Assembly: GCA_027943335.1 (NCBI GenBank)
Contig: BSBK01005650.1
Coordinates: forward strand, 1,894,501 to 1,958,500
DNA length: 64,000 nucleotides
From: Chamaecyparis obtusa
Lineage: Eukaryota; Streptophyta; Pinopsida; Cupressales; Cupressaceae
Reading direction: 5' to 3'
Below the pieces are notes generated by a model. It saw only the letters and a program-made list of their open reading frames with translations, had not been told where the DNA came from and ran no database searches. Shown here in pieces: positions 23,885 to 37,164 of this stretch; the first letter of the stretch is position 1; every line of letters starts with the position of its first letter. The position numbers were made by a program, and so were the translations under genes.

Positions 23885-24322
23885 CTATCTTTTTTCTCTA
23901 TCCATGTCTTTTCTAAGCTCACTAGTATGCAATAAATGTGTCGTATCTTGCACCCAACTTGAAGAAGTAGGTATAGCTACTTGATTGTCATCTTGAAGAA
24001 CTAGAACCTCTTCTTCTTTTTTATCATTGTTGTTTGTACCATCAAATAGCTCATCACACAATCCTTTACTCCTTACAACCTTGGTGACCTTGATTTCCAC
24101 ATCATATTCCATTAATTTGTCCACCCAACTAGCTCTCTTATTACTTAAATCCTTGCAGAACAAGAATTCTTTCACACTTGTGTAAGAAACTAGAAAAATA
24201 ATCTTATTATTTGAAATCATGTGCCTAAATTTTTTTAGACTTATTATAATAGCAAGAACATTCTTTTCAATAATAGTATGCCTCAATTCATAGTCATTGT
24301 GTCCTTGATTGAAAAAATCCAA
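23885..24322 (-). pseudogene. RT-linked RNase H of the third gypsy element
   Basis: A 145-codon frame that starts in the second half of the RNase H domain: ELRHTIIEKNVLAIIISLKKF is the conserved Y(S/E)..EKE.LA.V.A..K.R segment. It then runs through the connection region with SNKRASWVDKLMEYDVEI. Active relatives usually show W at 'RW...L'. The upstream half (24323-24770) is present but full of stops. Confidence 0.7.
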
Positions 24323-24778
24323 AGGTTACTCTAACCTATGCTCATTCTAGTGTACTAGCATGGTAGAGATACTATCAATATTTCCATAAGAAAAATGTTA
24401 TGAAATCCTTGGAAAAATCAATATTTAAGACTATAGATGCTACTACTAAAGCTTCTTTAATGGCCTCAAAACTCATTTTCCCTTCCATGGTCTAGCTAAA
24501 AGACACATTATTTCTCAACATAGATATTAGACTATTTAATAAATCATCAACATCAGGTATGAATCTTCTAACAAAAAATAAATTACAAGAAATTTTGCAA
24601 TCCTTTCTTATGTGTTGGTAAAGGAAGAGCTAGTATGCCACTTACTCTTTCAAGATCAATGGAAATGTCAAGCTTTGACACTACATGATCCAACAACTTA
24701 CCTTCATCAACAACAACACACTTTTTTGGATTAAGATAAATACCAAATTCTCCACACCTTTCAAATATCTCCTATAAA

Positions 24779-25210
24779 TTATTCATATGTCCCTTTGAAT
24801 TCTTCATCTAAATAGATTGGCACTATCTTGTACATAAAACCTTTGAAAACCATGTCCATATCTCTCTGAAAGGTTTCCCCAGCATTGGACAAACTAAAAG
24901 GCATTTTCTTATAAGTCATGGTGCTCCATTTAGTGGAAACATTTTTCTTACATTGGTCCTCCTCCTTCACAAAAAATTGATTATAGCTTGAACATCCATC
25001 AAGCAAGGAAAATCTCTCTAAACCTGCAACTACTTGCAATATTTATTCCATAGAGGGGCATTAGGTATTGATCTTTTAGGGAGGCTTGGTTAAGGTCTCT
25101 AAAGTCCACACATAGTTTGATTTCCACATTCTTTTTCCCAACCAACACAAGATTGGACACCCAATAAGTATGTTTGATAGGAAGAATTATGCTACTTTAT
25201 ATGAGTTTAT
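24779..25210 (-). pseudogene. Reverse transcriptase of the third gypsy element
   Basis: Upstream of 25039 the minus strand gives the fingers (WVSNLVLVGKKN, CVDFRDLNQAS). The open frame 25039-24779 gives FSLLDGCSSYNQF, the MPFSLSNAGETFQR motif and PIYLDE. In active relatives this last motif is YLDD, so the second catalytic aspartate is changed or displaced by a small slip. Enough remains to identify a Ty3/gypsy RT. Confidence 0.75.
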
Positions 25211-25615
25211 TTAGATGAGGTCCAAGATTGGGATTGAGGGGTCTTTTATTTTTCCTTGCTAGTTTGACATTGGGCTAAGTTCAATGGTATGTAGGGAAAT
25301 TTCAAGATTAAACCCTTTTAAATAAGAATACTCCCAAGCAAAAATATCACTAAAATTTTGACAAAGCTTGATAAAAGACTATTTTTCTTCCTTACTGCAT
25401 AATTTTCCTAGCTTGAGGAGATTACCTTTAAAAATATCTACCTCTTTATAGTGTTCTAATTGTTTAATCTACATACCATATTTTTTTCCTCACCTGATCA
25501 TCTTAATTAAAGATAGATTGTAATGCCACCAAACCCTTGGGAAACTTGTTTTTTACAGCCATATAATCTAATATTCATATCATTGTTTTAACTTTCCTTG
25601 ATTCCCAACTAACAA

Positions 25616-26156
25616 TTATGCCTCTTCCCTTAAAAAATTAACAACTTGTTGATCACTATCAAATACTTTCCAATGGTTATTATTATCATGAATTGAAGGT
25701 CTAACAATAATTTTGACATACGTATATTTTCTAGTAGAGATGATATCATTAGGAATATCATATTGTGCTCTTATTATAGCTAATATCATTAGGAATTTCA
25801 TATTGTGCTCTTATTGTAGCTAACATGTTAGCATGCTTATTCTAATTTCTAGGAAAAGATAGAAAATTAAAAGCATAAAAATCCTCAATAAGGTGTCATA
25901 CTCTTTATTCTTATGACTTCAAAAGATAATTTTTTGTGATATGGAAACTTCTTACCTTGTTAACAATGAGATCACTATCACCAAATACTTGAATACAACT
26001 GATACCCATCTTCCTTGTCCATTCTACTCCATGAATTAAGGCCTCAAACTCTATTATTGTATTTTTGCAATTGAAAGTAAACTTGAAAGAAGAATAATAC
26101 TTATTCCTCCCGGACACAAGCATACAACCTCCACCAACACCATTGTTTCTTCTCAA
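25616..26156 (-). pseudogene. Archaeal-type RNase H located upstream of RT
   Basis: The frame 26156-25911 reads through NNGVGGGCMLVS, NTIIEFEALIHGVEWTRKMG and IQVFGDSDLIVNKV, which is the aRNH pattern (E in EFEALI, D in GDSD). The frame 25801-25616 continues the linker towards RT. On the minus strand it precedes RT (25210) and the normal RNase H (24322). In Tat elements the aRNH lies after the normal RNase H, so this order is different. Either this is a distinct lineage or the copy is rearranged. Confidence 0.68.
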
Positions 26157-26329
26157 ACCATCAAAATATATGTTCTATACAAAATCTACTTGTTGTTTCG
26201 ACCATTTTTTATTCTTCTTTTCAATATTAGAAACAAAAGTATCAAATTCAAGCATCACATAAACTCCAAAATCTACCTCTTCTAGCTACTCACTTGCATC
26301 AATTCATTCATTTTCAGTTGCTCACTCCT

Positions 26330-26830
26330 CTAGAAGTATATCAAAAATATGTTCAACTTGAGTGTCAACTCCTTGGCAGGCGGGTGTTCTTCTAAATTAG
26401 AGATAGTGAATTTTGCATTTATGGCAGTAGGGACATAGGGTTCAATGTGATCTTTTGTAATTGGTTTTGATTTTATGATTACTTTTATACCATTCCTAGT
26501 CCTAAAGAGCATGTGTGGCCAATCAAAAGACAAGTAACTACCAATCTTAGTTGTAAAATATCTAGACAAGGATATGGAAACGTATCGGGGGAGCTCTATG
26601 ACATAGATATCTTGAGGAATTGAAAATTTTATGCATTCATCTAAAGTGAGGCTCAAATTTTTAATGGCCCTAACTATGTTAACAATTGTATCATCCAATT
26701 GTACTAACACTTTTTAAAGTGGTTCATACATATTCCTAGCTTGAAAACATTTTTTTTTGGCATAACTAAACTACTAGCCCCTAAGTCTATCATTTAATTA
26801 TGAACTAAGTGATCACTAAAAATAAAAAAT
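26330..26830 (-). pseudogene. Aspartic protease region of the third gypsy element
   Basis: Around 26770-26800 the minus strand reads MIDLGASSLVMPK, a retropepsin-like active-site loop (D-x-G-A). After a stop near 26714 the frame 26710-26330 continues with a segment containing LSLTLDECIKFSIPQDIYVIELP and FDWPHMLFRTRNG, the usual bridge between protease and the following domain in this family. The loop has leucine in place of the serine or threonine of active proteases. Confidence 0.6.
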
Positions 26831-29121
26831 ATATAAAATGGTGGGAATTTGACTTGTAAATCTTGTTTTCCCTTACCATTTTTATGGGTATTAGTCAGCA
26901 CTACATTAAATGGATATTTATTTGGATCAATAGATATGCTTAGACTTGATAAGGCTAATTAGAGAAGATCTTGTTTGGCCAAGAATATTCAAATAATCCC
27001 ACAAAGAAATAGAGACATTATCCTTCTTCATCTACTCAAGAATATTAAAAGGAGTAGTGTTAACCTTAGTTTGGGTATTTGGGGTAGAAACTTCACCTTG
27101 AATAGGAGTTGATTGAATTATATTTTTTTAGTTGTTCTTTAGTTTCCAAAGTCTAATATCTTAGCAAGATGCATACATGGCCTTCATTTGATGGAACAAA
27201 AATCCCTTGGCTCATATTTGGCACTTGGTTTTCTTAAATTATTCTATTAATAGCTTTTTGTCCTACATCAATAGTTTTTTTTTGCTACTTGTATTGGTTT
27301 CAATTGAAGGACCATCTTGATTTATGTAATGCCCCACCAGGGAACCCAAGAGAGATTAACCTAAAACATGATACTAAGTTTGGTGAATAATTTTTTTTCT
27401 AAAGTTTACATAATAAGATAAACATTCATGCGGAAGCAATAACCATTTACTCACATAACACAACAAGCAACATAGGTTACAAAACTCGTGGGTCCCATGA
27501 CGTAGAATTACTTAAGAATATAACTCATCCAAATAACATCAACAAAAGATTCCATAATAATAAATTAAATAATTACATCATAATAATTACAATCATCATG
27601 GTCATCCATGAAACCTAAATAAACTCACATCCACTGCACAGGTCGCAGGGTATGTATTAATCACTCTAACAACAATAGTACAATATCCAGATTAGGTATC
27701 ACATGTGATACACTAATACAAGATTACAATAATAGAAGATAAGAATAAAAGCACCAATGAAGAATCATAAGGAGTCCAACTACAGAAGCACCATCAAGCA
27801 TTGGAACCAGGACATCGAATCTCAAATGGTAAAGAATCACTACCACCTATCCATGTAGAACCCCAAACGCCTACCCCACCGTGTTGAGGAGATAACAATA
27901 GACCCCACTCGAATAACCAATATCAAAGCAAGATAAACCACTAAGCAAGGGAATCTTGATAGCTCTCTAACTCATGGTAAACAAAATATAGTGATAGGTA
28001 AGACTCAATAATCCAGAGGCAACCAACACATTTAGAATAACTAGACTATGCATAGGAAGGTGTCATCATGTACGTCTAACCCTTGAGTCTCATCCTGGTA
28101 ATCACTTTGGATCCTGACACTCAAGTGACCATACACGGTATCAATGAACTATGGTACAAATGAAGCCATTAACTATGCCAGACACACACCTTTCAAAGGC
28201 ATCAAGAATCATCTCATCCTCCATCTTAGTCTGTACTAGCACTCAAACATGGGTGAGGAAGCATATCTTATTAGGTTCATTTTAATATCTCTCAATGTTA
28301 TATTAAGTTATCACTTGATTACAAATACTTACAATAAGTGATCCTGGCAACCACTTGTGGGCCCCGACACTTATTGCAATCCACCCCCTACTACATATCT
28401 AGGTAAACTACCCTAGGCTCATAGACATCTCCTAGATCCAACACAGATAGAAAAATCAGATAGTCCCACATCTAGAAACATACACAAGAATCAGGAGTGA
28501 CTACAGATACGTGTTTACATAATTTAGTACAACTTGAGCCTATATGGTCAAATAGGGCAACAAATCACATCACACTCATGCCATAACATAAGCAGTACAC
28601 ATGCCCATAAAAATCAAAACCCCAACCTCTGTACTTTCCCTAGGTCGTCTAATGCCCACAAAGCAGGAGAACACAACACCCAGGAAAATGGAAAAACATT
28701 AACATAAGCAACCAATTACAATGTATATGTGCACATCTAATTGCAAATTAAATCATGCATTTAAATACTTTGAAAATAATCAAATATATGCATTATAGAA
28801 GCACACCTAAAATAGTATTTAAACATCTTTATACAATTTAATCTAGATTAAATTAAACAATTAATTTTGTATTAATTAAAAAATCTGAAATAAATTAAAT
28901 AATTTAAATTAAATAATAAATTCTAAAATAAATTGAATAATTTAAACCTAAAATTAAATCTTAACATATGGTAATTTTCATAAAAAACAATAATTAATAA
29001 TTTTAATAAAATTTAATATATTTTATCCAAAAAAAAATATTATTTAAAAAAACTATTAATAACAAAGTTTATATTAAAAAAAAACAACCTTTAAAAAAAA
29101 ATATTATTAAATAACTTTAAA

Positions 29122-29295
29122 AAGCAAGTGGGGGCGCGTGGGCCCGCTCCCCACTACCGCTTGATTGCAACGTAGGCCTTGGCCCCCGTGCACAATCAAG
29201 GATTGCAGCACAGGTACCGTGTTGCAGCCTTGGCTGCGCACGATGCTTATGGGTGTCGTGGGGGTAGGGGGGTTGGTGGCCCCCGTCCCCACTCA
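29122..29295. other. GC-rich island inside the LTR-like block
   Basis: About 170 bases of C- and G-rich sequence with runs such as GGGGGTAGGGGGG, sharply bounded by A/T-rich tracts on both sides. The short frames through it have no protein character. Such islands can mark the promoter or R region of a long LTR, but nothing here proves that. Confidence 0.5.
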
Positions 29296-31439
29296 AATTA
29301 TTATATTTTTTTTTCAACCAATGCAAATTTTTTTAACATTGAACATAGCAAAAAAAAATTTAAATAAATAAATTTTTGAAATCGGAAACAATAAAAAACA
29401 TAGATTCTTTCTCAAAAAGCTAATCACAATATCCTTCATTTCCCATTCATAAATTGACTTTTTTTTAATTTTCTTTGACTATTTTTTTTCTGATGTATTT
29501 TTTTTTACTACGTAAAAATCTAGAGAACATTTTTTTTTTTTCTAGAATGAATTTTTCTACCCAAATTGGGTTTTTTCTCACAACTACATTTATTTTTCTA
29601 ATGTTCTATAGTTGAACTATAGCCTACATTGATTTTTCATTTTCTAAGAGTTTTATAGAGAATTATTTCATGAAAATTGGATAGCATAACCCTACTGTGC
29701 CGAGTCAGAATAAAATCATAGAAATAGAGATCTAAGGGTTTTCTAATACCCAAAATCACAAACATAACAAAACAGATCTACTAAGGCTAATGAAATTCAC
29801 CAGGCATAATAAATCATAGAAAATAGCACAGACATAAATTACAAAGAGGATTCTCCAACCCTACCTAAGATCCAATGCAAGTACTGAAACAAAAGCCTTT
29901 GAGAAGAAGAAAAGTCCAAATCCTTCCAAATATGAAACTGAACCTGCAGATCTGAGTCCTCAAAGATTGCAAAACCAAAATCTAGATGCACAAACAAGCT
30001 TTCACAAATTTTTAAGCAAAGACAAATCACCCAAGAATCTCAAGATGCCAAAATCCAAGCTCTCTCCACAAATTCTCTAAAACCTGTCTGATCTCTCCAA
30101 AATTAATGCAAATCTCCTAATAGGGATTCAATTCCCCCTTTCATGCAAACCCTAGGGATGACTCAACAATTAACTCCTAAATCAACTCCAGTCACAAATT
30201 GAAAATAAATCTTAATTTAATTAATTAAAATAACTTTATGTGCACAACTCAACTTTGACTTTTGAAAACAAGTTATTTTTTTAAAGCAATTTACATTTCA
30301 ACATAACCAAAGCACATGTAAATAGTATTAAATAAATTAAATACTTAAGGCACAATTTATTCATGCAATTAAATATTTAATTATTTAATGAAGCATAATT
30401 AATTTTGATTTCAATTAATAAATTAATTAAATCCAAATATTTAAATTTTAATTAATTTTCTCACATAAACATAGGAATACAATTAATATTATATTTCAAC
30501 TATAATCATTAAATTCCACAGCTATAGAAAATCACACACTCAAGGAAACAATCAACTGAAATGAACAAATAAACCAGACATACTCAAGGAAGGGATCCAC
30601 GAATCTATGTCATCTAGACAAATCCAGGTAAGGTAGTCATCAGATACTTATCCAATCTTATGACAATTAGGCGTAGGTTAGGGTTTTGGGTATGTGTATT
30701 ATTTCCCCTCTTTACCATTGAGATGAATATTTATGGGCATGCTCACTCCTGCCAATTCAAGGAAGACGATGCCCTATACCTACAAACCTGACATCACAAG
30801 ATGAAGCATGTACATCCAATATATGTATAGCAGACAATGATAGGGTACGGTCGGTCGTGTGGATCTCGACTATGCAAGTAACTATGCCTCCATCCTCTAC
30901 CACACAAATATGCCAAATAAGTACATACACACGATATCCATACACATGCAAATATGGGGTTAGTAACATCGTAAATCAATATAAAGCATAAAACATAACA
31001 TCATGATAATATCATCATCTAATCTATGCCAACACATGATAAACATATAATGAACATAATCCATAATCACCATTCATTGAAATAATAACTGATCACATGA
31101 AAAGTGACCTACAAGAATTTAGCCAAACAACTGAAACAATAGCCTAAAAGAGTATGGCATTGAAAACTAAAAGCAAACTATGGGTGGGTACTACAATTTA
31201 CCCCATACAACTCCTCTCCTTGCCAAATTAGGAGAGTTGTCTCCTTTTGTTGATCTTCTTTCTGCTACATAGGACTTATGAAGTTATGTTAGGTCCTACA
31301 CTTTTGAGCTATTATGAACCATTAATGCTTGGTTAATCACCCATTGGTATAATTATTTTGGTTATGATCTTGATTGCAAGGAATACACCACTCATAGTGC
31401 AATATTGCTATCAGAATTCAAATGTCATGAACCATAATT

Positions 31440-31870
31440 GATAAATATATGCATATAAATTGGCTCAAATATTGCTAAGTATTTACTTAAATAATCAACA
31501 TTAATAATATTATTTATTAATTCATAATTAATAATATTACTCAAATTAATAAATATAATGCTAATAATTAATTAATGTACAATTAATGTTATAATTAATT
31601 AATCAATATAATATTAAACATTAATGTTAATCTATATTCAAATTATAAATACCAATACAATATCAATCCATAATTAATCACATTACAATATTAATCTTTC
31701 AATTGTTGTATCTAATTAATAATACCATAATATTAATTTAATAATATCATAATATCCACAATTATTATACAGACATATTTTAATATCTCCTAATTAATAA
31801 TAATAATGTTAATCATATTATGATATTAATAATGTTAGTAATATCATAATATTCGAATTATACTTATGAT
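31440..31870. repeat. TAATATTAAT-rich low-complexity tract
   Basis: Dense, irregular repetition of AATAATATTA and TTAATAAT words over about 430 bases. No coding frame. Part of the long non-coding block. Confidence 0.5.
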
Positions 31871-32317
31871 TGATGCATACAACATGTCTCTTCACAAATG
31901 AAGAGGTGTGAACACAGTGAATGGAAAGACATATAAACTCACTCCTTTCAAACCAAAGAGGGGAGGACTTTTTATGGAGTTGATCGGGAATAGTAGAGAC
32001 CATCATAGGGGTTTTTGTTCTACTTGGTTTGTGATCACTGGAGATACAGATTAATTATTCTGCACATTAGTTATTGTGCATACCCTAAACATACACCTGC
32101 ACATATTTTATTCTTATTAGTACATTTGCAAGCATATGAGGAGACGAGTAACAATTACAACAATGAGAGATAATATTTTAAAAGAGAAAAGAATTCGATC
32201 CATACTTATTATCAAGGATTCAATTCAGTCAACATTGAAGGATATCGTCAAGACCACAATATTTAGGGATAAATAATAATTATGAGAAGTAATGTTGTTT
32301 ATAAAGACAGAACAACA

Positions 32318-32342
32318 AGATATATGTATATATATATATATA
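32318..32342. repeat. Short TA microsatellite
   Basis: About 25 bases of TA dinucleotides with one interruption, within an AT-rich stretch of the long LTR-like block. Confidence 0.7.
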
Positions 32343-33299
32343 TTGATAACAATATATAAACTAATGTATATATATATTATTACATTTAAATATATATTAA
32401 TAATCCTAAATTAGAAATATACATATGGATTAACATATATACTACATTAAGGTATACATTAATAATAATGAATAGAAATGGACAAATATATACAACAATT
32501 AGATATGTTAATAATATTAGACTTAGAAATATATATATATATCAAAATTATATATTTGAATTTTATACCTAAATGATCTAATGCATATAACATAATATTC
32601 TAAGTATAAATATATTTTAGTTACGTCGTGTCTATACTCATATTTGTAATGTATTTAATATTATAATATATACTAAGCTAATTCTTTAATCAATCACTAA
32701 TACAACTAAGTAGGTAGGGAGTTTGTGAAGGGAGAGGTGTAATTCAGTCACATTGAGGCAGAGATTCCCAGAACGGGCTTTGTTCATAAGGGAGCCTCTT
32801 GGAGACTGTTTCCATACCCGAGCACAGTAATTCTACCATCCGCCTTAGGGTTAGTGATTAAGAGAGGAGTAATGAATTGAGGCTTAATTATGTATTATAA
32901 ATTAGTGATTTTCATTCTCCTAATATAAAACATTACAAGTTGTCATCCCCAAATCCAAATCCAACCCCAATTGGGAGTTTTAGAACAAATCAAGTAAAGT
33001 CCCAAAAAGGGATCATTACATCAAGTATGTAGTTTTTTGGGTCAAACTTGTTGACCCATGTTTCATGAATCCCGAGAATGAGTGGAACACTTAGCACTCA
33101 TTGGATATAGGTGATGCTCGTAGAGGTACAAGTTATGCTCCTACTTACCACTCATACTCTTGTGCCAAGTTATGCACAGGTACAAGTTCCTTTGAGGAGA
33201 TAGCAATATTAGAATTATATGATTGATAGGGCCTAGAATTGAGATGTTTCCTTTGGCCTTGATTGTTGGGTCAATAAGGAAGCATATTCAACTAATGTT

Positions 33300-34200
33300 T
33301 ATGATATGTGGTTTAATATGGAGGTTGGTAACATTTGAAACTTATTTTTCTTCCCCTTTAAATTGACAATCTATTTTCCAAAGGCTTTCAAAGGCCCCTT
33401 ATTTCTTGCAACTCAAAAGATTGAGATAAAAAAGTGTTATCTTGACTATTAAGTTAAGCATTTGTTGTTGGTAATGTAGGAGCAATAGGTATAGAAGAAA
33501 TTTTTAGGGGTGTGGATTGTTGTATTTGTGGGAAAAATAATATGGGTGGCCTTGGTGCAATTTTCCTAGCTTGCATGAGGCTATTTTCAGCCCTTATTGC
33601 AATAGCACAAGAAGCTAGGAGTGTAGTACCTCCCATAGATTGAATCATGATAGAGATGTCACTATTCAAAGCCCTCAAATAATATAAAAATGCATTATTA
33701 GAAGAGGGTCTTACTATTTGTGAAATCCTCTCCCGTGTATTTTGCAATTGGAAAATAAAATCAACCATGAGCTCATGAGGAACTATCTTGATTGTGGATA
33801 GTTGCTCTACTTAAGATGAATTATTATATTTATCCTCAAAATATCTACATAGCTAGTCACCCAATCAGTCCCATATAGCTATGGAGTTTATTGGTGAGCC
33901 TTTAAACCATCATAAGGTTTTCCCTTTGAATGATGTTGCAACCATCTTAATTGAAACATTCTCTTATGTTATATGGTGCACTGCAAAAAGATCAGCAAAG
34001 TCCTTTATGTGCTTAATTGGGGTGGTTTGATCCTCTCCAATAAGGAAAGGAATGCCTTCAAGGAAGCTACTAGGATATCATCATGTTGTGCTACATTTAA
34101 AGGGTTTTCTTGATCGAAAGGAACAAAAGGTTAATTCCTAGCCATAGGAATAACTAGATCTTGGTAACTTGGAGTAGCAACTAGGTCATGGAAGAATTAA
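33300..34200 (-). pseudogene. gag of the third gypsy element
   Basis: The clearest open part is 33768-33454 (104 codons). Upstream on the minus strand (34100-33770), decayed frames give gag-like text including EGIPFLIGEDQTTPIKHIKD, NVSIKMVATSFKGK and the PINSIAIWDWLG segment, which corresponds to the W-F-..-LP...I.SW core of plant gag proteins. Several stops and frame changes are present. The gag lies on the far side of the 5.7-kb block from its protease, consistent with an insertion into the element. Confidence 0.6.
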
Positions 34201-35370
34201 GAAAAGTAAAGGAAAGAATGCAGCTAATGAAAAAGTGTTGGCATTTTGGAGGGTCATAAATTCCTTATAAATAATGATTTTCCACTCCAAAATATTCTAT
34301 GTCATTAAAGAGATAAAATGTGTTGTGAGGAAGGTTGTGGATTTTTTTCTCCTTTGGAGAGTCTTCTATCTACCAATCCAATAGAAACCTTTGAACCTAC
34401 CCTTAAGACAATTTAAAAGAGAACTAAAAAAGGGAGTGTATTAGTTTACAAAGGATGGGGATTCTTCTATCCTTTAGATATCTCCCAACCTAGCATTCCA
34501 ACAATCCCTTAAAAACTCGACCCACTCACTCATGTCAAGGTTATAATTTTGCCCATGGAAAGGATTAAGACATTGAAAGGAGAAAACCAAATGGGATCAA
34601 AATATCCAATGGGCTATACAAGCCAACCCAAACTTGCAAATCACTAAGTGTGACAATATGGTGATGGAAGGGATAATGTTATTAAAGGGAAAATCCATTT
34701 TTTGCCAAAATCCCCAACCCTCTACAAATGTTGCTCCTCCATTCAACATGAAAATCCTTGACCACCTAAAAGATTTGATCCTCCATCCAAGGAAGAAATC
34801 ATTGACCTCCTTTGATATATGATCCTCCTTATAAAGATAAAATCCTTGACCCCTTATAAGATCCTTCATTCCTCCTTAAGGTGAAAGGTTTGATTTTCTT
34901 CAAAGTGTAAATTCCAATCTAAAGCATGAGGAAAGGTCTGACATTCCCTTACAAGACCCTAGACCTAATCTTCCACTACTCTAAATTCTTGAAAGATGAG
35001 GATTAAACAACATATACAAAGTTCAAAATGATGTTAATCCTCCTATCCTATATCAAGTTGATGATCCATTGATCTTGATCCATGCATTTCCATGATGTCA
35101 ACAATTCTTGATTATTGAGATATAATTTATCACTAATTTAACTATGGCAACCTAAAATATAACAATTATAATGATGGTGGTTATGATGAAAATAAGTTTT
35201 GGTGTTCTTTATTATGCCAATAATGTTATAAATTCTTTAATCGATAACGATTATGTGGTGTTTTTGTGTATATTTTCATATTTATATTGTAAACATGAAG
35301 ATACAATCTTTTGTTCTTATGATCATTTTGATGCACTCATGGATGAGTTTAGATAGGATATTTTCATGGA
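34200..35370. other. Probable leader of the third gypsy element
   Basis: No protein-like frame. Between about 34735 and 34920 there are degenerate copies of a word like AATCCTTGACC followed by GATCCTCC. The stretch lies where the element's leader and 5' LTR would be, but I found no PBS or LTR edge. Confidence 0.35.
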
Positions 35371-35645
35371 AACATGACTTATTTAATTGGATGAGAGCAT
35401 GAAAAGGGAGATTAAATCTAATAAGAATAATGCATTCATGAGGTAATAGAATGATGTTGTTACTATAGGATATATGCCTTTAAAGGGATCAAAGGGTGTT
35501 GGTTTATCAAAGACTCCCAAGATTGATGAAAAATATAAGATCACTCAAATGAAGTATGACTACGAGGGTGTTTCATTGGACTCCAAGATACACATGAGAT
35601 TGGAATAGGTGGGAGATACCAATTTGAGACATTGATTTGAACAAC
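35370..35645 (+). pseudogene. Short decayed coding-like stretch of unknown origin
   Basis: A plus-strand frame reads for about 90 codons with three or four stops, and has protein-like composition (for example GYMPLKGSKGVGLSKTPK and YKITQMKYDYEGVSLD). I do not recognise a domain. It may be a fragment of a transposon protein or of a captured gene. Confidence 0.25.
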
Positions 35646-35841
35646 TTCAAGAAAATTGTGTATGGCCCACTTACGATAGATAACACCAAGGGGATGTCAT
35701 ACATAACCATGGAATGAGCTCAAAGTAACATATGGAAACAAAGGATACACCTAAAGAGTCACAAAATAATGAAATATTTGAAGGAGAAATATTCAAAATA
35801 TGTGTTATTATAAAAGGAATGGGGAATTTGACATCACACAG

Positions 35842-36920
35842 ATGTAACTCACTAAAACATTTTGGCTAAACATTTTTTAAGTCACTAAAACCACAACTTA
35901 CAAAATTGTGACTTTAGGAAACATTCATGAGATTCATTTCTCCTCTTAGCAATAGGGGAGGCTCCCTTCTTATTGTAGGTGGCTTCAATAAGAACTTAAC
36001 TGAAATTACAAAAAGGGGTAGATCTCTTAATCAATTCCTCTTTTTTCAAGAATAGTTTTATAAACAACTTTCAAACTTAACAAAAAGGTCCTATTGCTAC
36101 AATAATACCAGTGGCTCGGGGGTTGACATAAGAAAAATACCCAAGACATCAGTTTGCTTATATATCTTGTGAAACAAAAATAGGAACCCAAAGTCTCATG
36201 CACTAGTCTCAAATGAGGATTCACTAACTAGAATAACCAGGAAGACACAAAGTCTCTTATTGGAAACTCTCAAACTTAATAAAAATACCTAAAATTGAAG
36301 CCCAAAGTATTTAGTTCTAAGTATTTGTAGTCACTACAAGCTATAACAACTTATCTTCCTATAGCACAAAGTCTTCAAAAGTTTAAATTGGCTCTGAATA
36401 CAATAGGCAGCTCAAAGTCTGGACAATTGAATTCAAATCCCTCTTGAACAAGGTACCAAAACTCACAATTAACTCAAGAAAATGTTGTCACATAACAATT
36501 TGAATTGACACAAAGTCTCAAAACAACCTACCTCTTTTATTGAAAGCAATCTTATTTACATCCAAGCACAAAAACTTATAGTGCATATACAAACTGGTAG
36601 AATTTTCTTGCATTTCCAAAATATCCTTATTAACAATGAGCTCCGTCCTTTATACAAGAAAAGAGTGGAGAGAAAGGTCGAGAAAGAAGGGGGAAACCCT
36701 TAACCACCTTGACTTATTCTTTAACTAACTAACTAACTTTGACTTATTCAATGCTACAAAGCTTAAAGAACTTGCAACGTGATTACATGAAATAGTTCTG
36801 CATGTGATACTATCACATGCAATTACATCTTATTTTTACATTGCATGTAATTTGTCAAATACAAATTACAAATACATGATGAAAATATTCTAAGTGTCTG
36901 ACAAAACATGACTTCTATTA
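35842..36920 (-). repeat. Possible LTR-like block with TGTAA...TTACA ends
   Basis: The stretch starts TGTAACTCAC and ends CTATTACA. On the minus strand a TATAAAGG box lies near 36640-36650. Words like CACAAAGTCTC recur about six times between 36190 and 36520. No paired LTR, PBS or target duplication is found, so this is only a suggestion. Confidence 0.25.
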
Positions 36921-37164
36921 CATTATCTTTTGTTGGTCCTCGTGTTGCTATAGGATGCCTAATAATTGAGGTGTTCTAGTTTGGTGAAAGCATCTCGAAC
37001 CGGAATATGAATCTGCATTTTTTATTGTTCTACATCATAGTGTCATTCTTGCCTTGTGTCATTATTTAGTTACTAGTAAAAGTCATAACATGGTCTTTCA
37101 AGCAGGGACTTAGAAGAGTATGCATATAAGATATAAGTGGAAGACCTTTGAGAAACAAAGGGTA

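Larger units (their letters stand above)
27325..33020. mobile_element. 5.7-kb non-coding LTR-like insertion with TGTAATG...CATTACA ends
   Basis: The block begins TGTAATG at 27325 and ends CATTACA at 33020, so its ends are short perfect inverted repeats of the TG...CA type. It lies exactly between gag and protease of the third gypsy element. I see no coding frame in it and no internal direct repeat that would mark two LTRs. It could be an unusually long solo LTR or a non-coding element. The flanking five bases (ATTTA and TCAAG) do not match, so a target-site duplication is lacking. It has strongly AT-rich tracts (28740-29100, 31440-31870, 32270-32680) and one GC-rich island. Confidence 0.5.
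22576..34200 (-). mobile_element. Third Ty3/gypsy element, heavily decayed and split by an insertion
   Basis: Minus-strand gag (about 34100-33300) is separated by a 5.7-kb non-coding block (27325-33020) from protease (about 26800), an archaeal-type RNase H (about 26160-25620), RT (about 25210-24779), RNase H (24322-24000) and integrase (about 23480-22576). All domains are recognisable but carry many stops and frameshifts, so this is the oldest-looking gypsy copy here. An RNase H upstream of RT is not the usual Tat order. LTRs and PBS were not found. Confidence 0.72.

Noticed and set aside
29107..29371. Several short frames through a GC-rich island
   Set aside because: All are under 70 codons, overlap on both strands and reflect local base composition.
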